Below are positions 23,612-35,800 of a stretch of 64,000 bases of DNA, piece by piece (positions within the stretch are counted from its first letter, which is position 1; every line of letters begins with the position of its first letter). Origin of the DNA: Apus apus (taxonomy: Eukaryota; Chordata; Aves; Apodiformes; Apodidae); the NCBI RefSeq assembly GCF_020740795.1, contig NC_067284.1, positions 97,579,440 to 97,643,439 of the forward strand, given 5' to 3'. The notes beneath the pieces are model-generated. The model worked only from the letters and a program-made list of their open reading frames with translations. It was not told the origin of the DNA and did not search any database. A program made the translations under genes and the position numbers.

Positions 23612-23827
23612 TCAGGATAGATTTTTTTTTTCATTTTCTGAAATAATTTCCATTAAAGATTCATAATCAGCATATTCTCTCAAAGTTTGTATCATTTCAT
23701 CTAGCATTTCTTCTCCAAGCATGAAACACTCAATATGATGCACTGATCTGCTTATCCTGTGGTCAGTAATCCGGTCCTGTGGGAAGTTGTATGTTCTGAT
23801 CTTCTCTGATCTTCCTTTAGTCCCAAT
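23612..23827 (-). CDS. MTRF1L: MTRF1L terminal coding exon
   Basis: The acceptor is GTTTGGTAG. It encodes [20 protein letters not shown] (the family's [13 protein letters not shown] signature), then [22 protein letters not shown] and TGA. The last residues are read through a run of ten A (23622-23631), so the C-terminus depends on the exact run length. Human ends near the EIIS position. Confidence 0.95.
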   Translation of the reverse strand: MGTKGRSEKIRTYNFPQDRITDHRISRSVHHIECFMLGEEMLDEMIQTLREYADYESLMEIISENEKKNLS

Positions 23828-26800
23828 CTACCAAACAAGAAGAATGAGTTTATCATCACTGTCTTTTTATAAAAAACATGCAATATTAAGCATTTAAGGC
23901 AAAAGCTTTTTCTTCCATGTTTATCCAAAATCTGTTATTGTTATCTAGTACTTAGAACAGTTCAGTAGTTGCAGCAATTGTTCTCAAACACGTAAAAGAA
24001 CTATTTTACTGTACATTTTTCTAATACTATTGTTTCTTCATGCTGTAATCCAGTTTGTTTTACTAGATCACTAGAATCAACATAGTACTGAAATTTAAAT
24101 CTGGCTAATATACAATTTATTGCTGGAGTAGAATGGAAATTTTTTGCCTTGCTGGGCTCATGTTCCTCTACATTTCTATTTACTATTTTGCAGTTCAACA
24201 CAGAAGTTACCTCAAGAACATACACTTGCACAAAATTTTATCTTTACTAAGAGAAACTTACTTGAATCTTTCGAACACTGTTTCTCTTTTTGGTTTCTTC
24301 TTCCAGTTTGGCATTGTATATTTTAGCATATAGCATTTGCATAGCCTTCTCTTTGTTTCTAATTTGAGATCTTTCTTGCTGACATTCAGACACGATCCCT
24401 GACAAAAATATAATGACATTTAAGACTTAACAGTAAGAAATACTATCTAGAAATTGCAAAACCTTTTTAATTTTTACTATGTGACAATAAGCTGATTCTT
24501 TCTTCAATACAGAACTTTGACTGGGAATGTAAAAGTCTAGGCTTATTAAAGTCTAAAGATACATTTTGGGAGAAAAGTGCTGGCTGAATTGAACAGGTGC
24601 TTTAAACCATGAGACAATAAATTTAATTTCATATGTTGGACAACAGGTAGACAACGAAATGAAAGATAAATGATGTGATCTGGCTTACAGAAGACTCCTT
24701 TAAAAAATATCCATAACTTCTGGCCACAGTTCCAGGAAATCCAGGAGTTAAGGAGCAGTAGAATGCATGAGAGTGAGTGCATACAGAATGTGATCAGAGT
24801 ATACAAAAGTGGGCACTATTTTGCTAAAAAAAAAAAAAAAAAAAGTGTGTTTTCTCCCCCCAAAACATAGATTTCAAGTTAAGATGGTAAGTGAACAATC
24901 AAAGAATGGAGTAGGGAGACAAAATACAGGAAGAAGGCAGCACAAGCTAAGTTGTTATTTCATCTGATTTTAAGTAACTCTAGTAAGATTACAGTATCCT
25001 TTTATAAGATTACAGAGTATTACTCCATGAAAGAGTTGTTTACAAACAACGTTTTGGGTCCCAGAGAAGCTTTATAAACAGAGTTAGGTTGAGAGAAATA
25101 GAAAAAGTAACAGGACAATAAATTGTAAAGGAAAAGAGATCAAAAGAACAAAGCTGGGAAACGTGAAACAGGAAAAAGTCAAGAGGAATAAGAAACCCTA
25201 TAAACCATCTCTAGTGCATAACTACAAAAAATAAATGTTGATTACAAGCACCAATAACGGCCTTCAGCAAAAACTAAGATTATTTGTTTATTTTAGTTTG
25301 TTGGGCATTTTTCCAAACATGCCAACAGCCAAACATTTTTTTGAATCTGGAGTACATTTTTGTCACCATACCTTGAACAGAATTCTACCCTCTCCACTGT
25401 TCACCTTCGGCTTTAATGAGATGATGCAACAACTGTAGAATGGATTAATGTCTTCAATAAATATGAAGAATTTAATGGCAAAAATATGTATACGTGAAGA
25501 TAGAGCACTTGGGATTACTACGAGGCTGTAAGGCCTGACTAGTATTTGTGGCAGTGAAGAGGGATAGTTAAAAAGCAATGGAAGTCAAGGTGGCGGCTTG
25601 GGATTGCTCAAAGGAAGTAAAAAGCTCAGGAATGGCAATAAAAAAAGATATGATAGCTAAAATCAGGGAGCATTTGAGGGTGTATCTTATCCCACCAGAG
25701 CTTCCCAACCTGAGCCCTGAGAATGGGCCTCCTAATTATGTCTGTAATCTTTGGGGAAGGAGCCAGCAGACAAATGGAAGTTGGTGATCTCTTTTTTGGA
25801 GACTAGTCAAGAAAAGGTAAATAATCAGATTTTAACCTACTCTGTTTTTCAGTTTATTTTTCATTAGTTGAAACCTTAAATATAATTTCTTTCTAAAAAC
25901 TGGTGTGGATGTTTTGGTTTACCTAGTGAAGCCAGCAGTCTTCACAAATCAGGGTGGAGACAAGACACTGCCTTTCACTATAAACACACGTGAAAATTTA
26001 ATGCAAACTCTGCTCTGCTGTTGCTCAGGTTTAAAAATAAAACCATTGTTTCAAATGAAATTATGGCAGCAGTTGTGTAACATAGATCTTGTACTAAGGA
26101 AAAAAATGAAGCACCTGTTGGAACATGAACAATTCGTACAGCACTGTCTGTGGTATTGACATGCTGGCCTCCAGCTCCACTGGCTCGCTTTGTTTCTATC
26201 CGAAGATCTTTTGGATTAATTTGCAGCCTCGTCTGTTATGGCAGAGGAAAAAAAAAAATAAGGAAAAAAAAAATAAGAACACATTTACCTTGTTTCTTTC
26301 TAGACAGATGTCACATATGTATAACTGGTGTACTTTACAAGGCACATTCCGGCAAGAATAAACTTTTTAAAGTTTATGAGAAGTAGCTCACATCCACTTA
26401 TAAAAATATTAACAAATCTTTGTAGCCAGACTGAAATGTGACATGGTGGAAGCTGGGAAATCAGACAAATAGTAGTTTAAGGCACAACCTAGTATTAATC
26501 TTCCCCCTTTTCTGAAAGCTCTGCTCCCTCTTACAGCAGAGTTAACCAATATTTGAACTTGACCAGATGTTCTCAGATAAAATGGAACATGTTCCCTTTA
26601 CTGGTTCTGAAGCAGGGCAATGGTCTCTGGGAGGAAGTCGCAAGAAAATTTCGGTAGAGAATAGGAAGCAGTAACATCTTTGACAAATCAAAGATGAAAA
26701 GAAAGCTTTAATTCTTAGCCAGTTATTTTTAAACAAGCAAATATTGTGGCAAATTATGACCCATACATTTTGGAAGGGGAAAGTGAGGAAACTACAAAAA

Positions 26801-29800
26801 TGGGAAAGTGGGAGTGCTAACAGAAATCTCTATGAGCTCCCTGAAACTAGTTCAGTCTGTTGTTACTTTGTAAAAAAACTTAAAGTTTTCCACAAAACAT
26901 ACAAGGCATGGTTACAGTGAATTTTCCAGCTATAGTAAACTGCCAGTGACTTTCTTGAGATTAGGATTAGAAGGAAATCCAGAAATTCTTTATTTCAGTC
27001 CCTTAGACAAAAATAAAAAATAACAAACAAACAAGACTTAAAACTAAAATAAAAAATAATTAAGATAAAATAACAGGAAAGGCAGTAAACACTTGGGTAT
27101 CAACAATATGGCAAGTAAAAGCATTGCTGATGGCAAAGTCTGTTATACTAGAAGATAAGGATTACCTCAGTCGGTTGGGGTAATATGGCAACAGTCATTG
27201 TGCTGGTGTGAATGCGTCCTTGTTTTTCTGTCTTTGGCACCCTCTGAACACGATGCACTCCTCCTTCAAATTTCATGTACTTGTAAGCCTCGAGACCTGC
27301 TATACTGGCAACTGCATGTCTTAGGCCACCTTAAATACAGAAGAAAAACAGTTGTAAATCTGTAAGAAAAACTGTTGGCACTATGCTGCTATATTTCCAA
27401 CAGTGTATTCAAACATCAGTATAATTTGTTTCTTAAAATTACAAATTTACCATTTAAGTACTTGGGGAGAATTATACTGAAAATGCAAGAGAACTCTCAA
27501 AAACAAAGCCAGACATACATACTCACTGTCTCAAGAAGAGAACTGTCAAATTCTTTTTTATGGAGTCCAAATTGGTTTTTTTTAAATATATAAAAAGATT
27601 ATCTATGAACCATGTGCACAGATGTACACATACAATTATAAACCATGGTAAAACTCTTAACACTGGTAGTATGCATAAATATCAAATTCTGAAAGCCATC
27701 TTTGGAAACTACATAAATTTTTTAATTGTTTGTTCAGTACATAATAATAATTCAATGGGAAAAACTACAACTCTAACTAAAGGATAAGCATTATTCATAT
27801 TCCCTATCTGTTCTCCTCTATGCATCCTACCTGTTTCTTGTCTTTGGTCTTTCGGTTAATTTTCATCTTTTGCTCCCTTGGAGTGAGCAGAACTCCAATT
27901 CCTGCCCCTCCTACAATCTGACAAAACACTTGATAGCAATGTGCTAAAAACTAGCTCTGCACAGCTTGGAGCTTGGAATACAATCACAATCATGGTTTCA
28001 TGACATAAATAGTTTATTGCAGTATTTCTTTATGGCATTCTTGGTCGTTCTTGCTTGCTAGTGTGCAAACCTTTCAGCAGTCTGAAGGATCAGGGAACTG
28101 ATGGCACTATAAATTAGTGTAATTTTTCACCTGTTTTGGTTTTTAATCCAGCTCAGTTCCCAGATCCCATTCTCAGCACAGGAGATGGTTTGTCAAGGGT
28201 ATGATTTAAAAAGGAGTTAAGCAACCTTGAAAGGGCATTGCTTTTGAAGTCTTGCAACATGAAACTATAGCTGAGGAACAGACAAAGCACATACTTCTCA
28301 GAAATACTTTTTTAGGCCATCTCTAGACTAAGCAAATCAACCATAGCAACAAGATAGCAGCTTTTAAAAAAATAAAAATGAAGACAATGTTGAATCTGAA
28401 AATGCCCTGTATAGCAGAAGAAAATAATCAGCCAGAACACAAGCCACATTTTTGACCTCCACAGAGAAAGTTTGCAAATGTTTTTATTCTGCAGAAATTT
28501 AACATTCCTTCATAACTTTACTAAAACATATTTCCTTTTGCAGTCGCATTCGTGGAAAATAGCTTGAACTGCCTCCTTCCTCTTTCATCTGGCTTTGTCC
28601 TTCTGACTTATAAAATTTTGCACCTACTAGTACAAATCCGTACTTTGATTCAAATGTTCTATTCAACATACCTAAATCTTCACTGCTTTAATGTATAGCC
28701 ATTATCGAATACCAATTATGTAAGATAAATCTGTCATGGTTAGAATAAATCTGACCATAAAGCATGTAGTTTAACAAGTAAGAATATCTGTCAAAATCTT
28801 CAAATTAGATCAGTAAGTTTCATTTTAACGGGTACTGTGAAATCATCCTACTGCTATGCAAACAATAGTCAAATGAACACAAGATTTCTTTACTCTAAAA
28901 TAATCTTATATAACTAAAATAATTAAAGCAGTTGAGTAATAAAACTTGCTTACTCCTTTACTTATAAAAGCAAGTACAAAAAAGTCATAAGCAGCAACCT
29001 CTGCACATAAGGAAGATGCTAGGATACATCAGCAGTAAAAATAATGTGAATGTCCACAAGGCTATGGCCCTACTGACAAGTATTAATTATGTGATAAGCA
29101 GTTCACTGCAACAGCTAATGTTCTGTCTTCTCTCCCTCACTTTTCCTGGCATTAATATATACACACCATGAGCACAGTCTGTCTGTTTGAGCTGCAGCCA
29201 CATCTGTGACGCATTCAGGAGAGCTTAAGTTTGTAGTTACAACAGTGTGCCTGTGCCATCATAGTGGTTTACACAAGATGACCACGAAACTGGTTCTAAA
29301 GACAGGTATTTAGGTCATACTGCTCCAAAACAACTACTACCAACACAGGTTTAATTTGAAATGCAGCCAAATCCAATGAAATTTCAACAAACCCTTTCAC
29401 CTAGCAGACATGTCATAGGCCTGTCAAATATCTTTAGCTCTTACTAACCATATACGTGCCCCTTTCCATTAAGATGTCCTTCTCCATCCTCAAAACTGAC
29501 ATACACAGAACACAAGTGCGAGTCTGCAATCATATTTATGTAACATCTTATACCCAGGTTGAGACAAGTCCCACATCTGTGTCTCTGTCTGCCACTACAG
29601 GGCAAGAGGCAATGGATAAATAAAGACACATGGTTTTGTGGTTTAATGTGCATGCTAAATCTTGAATGTACTATTTTTACACAGTGACATTACTTGGGAT
29701 AGGTCAATAAAGTCAGTTAAGAACCAACTGAAACCAATTTTTAATTACAGCTTTGTTTAGTATCCACCTTCTTCACATTTACTCACACGCAAATTTCAGC

Positions 29801-32800
29801 CAAATTCTGGAACTCTCTGAAATGAGGGAGTTTGACATTTTTATGTCAGACCTTGCTTTTGCTCATTCAATCCATAAAAATGGGACACAACAGCCTACCA
29901 CCACCAGCAAGCATTCTTAACTCCACTCTCACTCAGCACTGCGCAGAGACTTTGAACCCGAGGGTTCAACCATGCCTTTCAGTGGCACTGCCATCCCTAG
30001 TGCCACTACCTCCCACTATCTCCAGCTCCTCACTTTTGATAGTGTGTGGTCATGCAAGTCAGGTCAGAAAATACACTGCAAGAAGCTCACAAAGGCTAGA
30101 ACTGCCTTTATTTTTCTCTAAATTTACATCCTACCTTCCTAAATATTCCTCTTATTGGACAAGAGGATTTTAAAATAAATATGTATCTATCAAAAAAGTA
30201 GCAGCTTCAAAGAGAAAATATGGCTAGATACACACTAGGTTAATGTACTACTTCAATTTCCCACTTAAGGTGTTAAAGGGAATGCCCCTGAGGGTGTGGA
30301 CTCCTTTTCCGAAGTCTGAGCTCTCACCAAATGGGTAGTCATGTACAACTCCCTTCTCTTGCCAGAACATAGGGCTGGCAGCTGGCTGGAAGATAAGACA
30401 ACCCTTGTTTAAGCTGAGGGTCAAACTGTGCTCTGAAGGTGACATCATATGTTACTGTTGGGATTCACCCACCTAAGTCTTACCACAATTGAAAGGGCAG
30501 CTCTCCTCTCTCCTTGGTATATGAAATAAAAAAGATCCAGATCCTTTCCCCATATTGTTTACACTCATCTAATCTACACCACTTTTATTCAATTTAGTTA
30601 AAAACAAACAAAAAAGTTAATGGATTTCTGTAAGCTTTGGAGGCTGAACTGGCTCAGCTCCTGGCAATGTGTTTGCCTAATCATAAATGGGGATAATAAA
30701 CATGACTTTCCTCTTTCAGCAACCAGCTGCACTGTAACACTAAGCTTCTTCTCATCCCTACCTTCACTTGAACTGTGCAAACAAGTTATTTGACAAATGC
30801 CTCTTGACCATAAAAAAAGTTTATTATTAAGAACAAATTAAGATAATAGACAATACTGAATTCAAGCCTCACAAAATTAAAACATGTAAATTCAGTGAAT
30901 CAACAGCAGCCCCTCTAGGAGACTGTGATACTGTGAAAACCTGAGTTCATGTTCATCAACCTGAAATAAGTCTCCTGCTAAGAACTGGAAAAAAAGTTAT
31001 TGTTTGAGCATGCTACCAAAAAAATGCTTTTCAAACAAAGTCCTAGTAGAGATTTTAAGAACTCAGATGTGTAAGTGAAGTCCATAATAAATGATGTGAC
31101 AGATGAAGATACGGGCATCCCTTTTTTGAGGTATGAATTCAGGAAAAAAATCAAACCTGTACCTAGATTTTCAAGTTCCTGGTTTGTGATGTCCATTCCT
31201 CCTTATAGTCCAACTTTTGAACTGTCTTTTAATCTCTCAATATGTAACAGTGAATCAAAAAGGTACTTATGCTAGCAGGGTCTAAGACACCAAAAGATCC
31301 TCATTAGAAGGGTAAAGTAGCTCAATGATACGAGAAGCTCAATTAGAAGAGTTGCAGATACTTATTTTTGTTAATTTCTAAACAGCTGAAGCTAAAAATG
31401 CTCAAGATATCTGAAAATGTCATTGAGTGCAAAATACGGCATATCTAAACAGAAGGAGCATTAGAAGATAGCAGCCTCCCAGTACCTGAAGGGGACCTAC
31501 ACAAAACCTGGAGAGGGACTTTTTACAAAGACATGTAGAGATAGGATGAGGGGTAATGGCTTCAAGCTGAAAGAGGGCAGAGGTAGGTTAGATATTAGGA
31601 ATAAACTCTTTCCTGTGAGGGTGGTGAGACAGGGAAACAGGTTGTCCCAGGAAGTCGTGGATGCCACATCCCTGGAAGTATTTAAGGCCAAGCTGGATGG
31701 AGCTTTGAGCAACCTGGTCTAGTGGGAAGTGTCCCTGCCCATGGCAGTGTGATTGATCTTTAAGGTCCCTTCCAAGCCAAACCATTCTATGATTCTAAGA
31801 TGATTCATATTTTTCAAAGCTTGATAAAAATATCTGCAATTATATTGTTGACTGAAAAAGATTAGTTTTTCCTGATAGATTTAATATCTTAACATCCTAG
31901 TTTTTCCATTTGCCCTTCAAATATCTGCTAAAAAATTAAAACCAACTCCAAACAAAAAAACAAACAAAAAAAAAACCCCAAACCCACAAACTGATCAAAG
32001 CACGAACACAGGTGAAGTTTCAGAACCAATCTGAGCTAGGAGCAGGAAACTGCACAAGTGCCCATCTACTGATCCATACCCTCTATAACACATAAACTAC
32101 CTTCACAGCAAAATCTGTAGGTAAGCAAAGTGTGCTAGCTTTGCTGACAATACACCTGCAGATCTGCTGACACAGACAAACTTAGCAAATCTATCCTGCT
32201 GAGAACTATGGCTAGCAATCTGTCAGTCAAAATCCAAAATCCCTGCCACTGCTTGGGCATGTCTCCACGTTTTGGACTGCAGTTTCCCAGGTGGTTTAAA
32301 CTGACTGAACCTGTCAGTCCTGGAAGGAGGTTCTGTTTTTCTCACTGCCACCACTAGTAGCCACACACTTCAGCCTCCACAGCCTCTGTGAGCATTTTCT
32401 CCTCTTCTTTGCTGGATCACCTGAAAACTAAGGGGGGAAGGCTGGTTTTGTACCGTTTTTCAGTTGGATTACCTTGGTGAGGACACTCTGTGAAGACACA
32501 TAATCACAACTGCCAATGCAAAGAAGTTGACAGCAGCCTGTTCTTTGTGAAACAACTGTACACTCTATCTGGGTTAAGGCAAAATCCGCTAACGTGTGCC
32601 ACTGCCTCAGTTTGTTGTGTAAACCTACCAAACCCCGTATTTGCAAAGACACAATGTTCCAAGAGAAGCAGGGAACCAACTTCACAGCTCATCATCACCA
32701 GAAGATCTAGTTTTTCCACCTCCTTGCATTCAGCCCCACATTGCTGCTCATCTTACGCTAGCTCTATAGCTCATGAGAACAGACTGAACATATTAACTAG

Positions 32801-35800
32801 GCAAAACCCAATCTTAGCTGTAAAAAAAAAAAAAGTATTTGCCAGTTTAAGTGAAAGGACAGCAAAACAGATTTTTTTTTTTTTAAAGGTAGGACTGTTT
32901 GGACAGGCAGAGGCAATCAGGAAGAGGGGATAAAGAAGAAACATCTCCTTTTACTGGCATCAATGTGTTAAACTCATTACTTGTGAAATTTTAGTTGAAG
33001 ACTTGAATAAATAATTAGATCTCTCATTTCTCCTCTCAAAGTCTCAACAATCCCCTTGCTTTGCTCATCCATTAGCTGTTACAGATAAGCTATATCCAAA
33101 CATCCAATTTCGTTATATAAATCTCCAAATGACATTATTACAGATAATTTCAAGATGTTTTACATTTCAAAAATAGTTTTAAGTTTTCTCTGCAAAGGAG
33201 TCCATAATAATAAACAGATTTTCAACCTGCCACCAAACTGATCTATCAATACTAGAAAAAGTAACAAGTTATAACAGCATATCCAAACAAAAAATATATA
33301 TTATCTGTATTTATAAAAAAAAAAATGTTAACACAACATATCTGCATCATTTTCTGAATTTTCTTCCCCCAAGCACTTAGTTTCATTTCTACTTTTTGTA
33401 AGTACTGAAAAGTTTTAATTTTCAGCAATTTAATATTTTAACAGTACTTCTGAAATGGAATTTCATTCTCAAATACAGAAGCTGAAGAAAACTGTACTCA
33501 GACAGCTGAACAATCTTCTGCTTCTAAAATTAAGTTAGTGCAAATTAGCTTCCTGTAGTCAGGAAATTCAAGTGTCATCTGAATGAGTGTTTCAACTTAC
33601 ATTAAGAAGTTACAAAGATTAAGTATTTTCATTACTGACCTATTTCACTGGGAAAGTATTCTAATATTTCAAATTTCCACTTTTTATAGGCAGCATATCG
33701 TTGATACATTTCAAATATTTCCGAGGTGAACAGCATGGCTTCCTGCCCTCCAACTCCAGCAGTTACTTCCATGACAAGATCACTCTCGTCTGTTTCTTCT
33801 GAAGGAATCAAGAGCAACACTATCTGCGAATACAAAAACACTCTCTGACACTGCTACCCACAACGGAGATAGAATAAAATGCCAGACAAGTCTGTCACCA
33901 GTCTCGGCTGCGCTCTCCTGCACTAACTCCTTGGCTGCCCAGGGGAAAAAGGCTTCTCAGGCCTCTGGCAGGGACGCAGTAGCAGTCAGGAAGAGGTGGG
34001 GGTGGGGATGCTGCATTGCAGGAAGGCTCCCTGTGTCTGTTCACACTCATAGGAGTGACACAGGTCTCTCTCAAGACCTACAAAGCTTCATAGAAGTTTT
34101 CACCTACCAGGAGCACCAAGGCATTTGGACAACACAGGATATGTGCCAGTTCTTGCACAACAACTGAGCAAATCCCTTTCCATCAAATACCCTTTTAACC
34201 TGGTCTTAACTGTAGAGCTAAGAAGGTATGGATGTTCAGGAGGATAGTCCAACAACACAGCTGTATTAATAATTTATTATTTTAAAAGGGAGAGCCAGCC
34301 TTTCATCAGTCTGTAGAAGAAAGGTATACCAGAACCAAAACCAGTATCACAGTTTTCCAAGCTGGATCAAAACTCTGGATGATCTGGAAATGCTTGTCAA
34401 TCATCTTCCTATGCTAGCATTAGGTGATGTTTCTTGTCACAGATTTCCCATCCTTCTTCTGGCAAAATCACAAGTACTTTATATTTATAAAGTGACTGTT
34501 GTATTGTTGTTGAAGGAATAGAGAACAGTGACACCACCAGCTTTTACAAAACCAGTAACATTAAGAATATGTAACAATCTGTTATGCAAAGATATTTTTA
34601 TGTTACAGAACACAGATACTATGTAGAACCTATGCTTACATAGGTTACATAGTATTAAACTATTTTTCTCAAAACTACTAGTGTGTGTAACACTATACAA
34701 GTTTTATGTTTCCAATAGATAGAAAGCTGGACATCCACAAAGGCATCCCTAGACAACTATAGCACCTACTTATAAAGATGTATTGATTCAGACAATTTCA
34801 GATACAAGTAGGAAATCACAGGCTCTCTATACCATCTGCATTTTTCATTTCCCTTAGACAACAGACACTAGTTGAGGAATATAACTGGCAGGAAGGGAGA
34901 GAAGAAAAGTTTATCATATTCATCTTATTTTGGTGAGAAGACAACTTGGCTTTGTTAATTTAAGAACGGTAAGGAAATAGAGGATCTAACCTGGTGTTTC
35001 AGCTCAGCTATCTCTTCTTCACAGGAGGTGATCTCCCTTTCTGCAAGCTTCTGCAGATCTCCACTCTCATCTGGAATAATTGAAATTAATTGGAATAATT
35101 GCCACACTCAGAAAACCTTCTGAAAAATAACCACGTGAAAAACTTACTCTGAAAAAAAACCAACCAGACAAACAAACCAACAAACCCCAACAATACCCCC
35201 ACCCCACCACACAGAAGTCCGCCAGCACACAACACCTGTCAGAAAATGAGATTCATAATATGATCTGTAACAAAGATATAAAGTGCATACAAAGAGTATT
35301 TTCTGATATTCAGGTATGAAACATGAGAAAATCTGAAATATAAAAAATTCCACTTAAACATTAATTAAAACCAAACAAACAAACAAAAAAACCCAGTCCC
35401 CCAACCCCAATGCCAACAATTGCTGTGCTGGTGCTTGAACAGTGGCACAGGCTGCTCAGATAGGTTGTGGAGCCTCCATCTCTGTAGATACTCAAACACC
35501 AGCTGGACACAACCCTGAGTGACCTGCTGTGGGTGACCCTGCTTGAGAAGGGAGTTGAGATGGATAATAGCCAGAGGTCCCTTCCCACCTCAGTCATTCT
35601 GTGATTCTAAGAAATTACTTTCTGTATTTCAATGTGACAGGAGCATCAGGGACTTGAAGTGTCACAGAAAGTGACACTTCATTACAAGGACTATTGCCCC
35701 TACCATTGTATGCAAAAAATTTGAGAATAGTAGTAGTAATGTCAAGTATTTTACCTCTGTCAATTTATTCCAGAACAGCTGAAAAACTTCTAACATATCA

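Larger units (their letters stand above)
27330..33639 (-). other. MTRF1L: MTRF1L intron 3
   Basis: A 6.3 kb intron. It contains a CR1 copy at 31.47-31.80 kb and an A/C-rich tract at 31.95-31.99 kb. The remaining open frames (up to 147 codons, plus strand 32490-32933) look composition-driven and have no domains. Confidence 0.75.
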
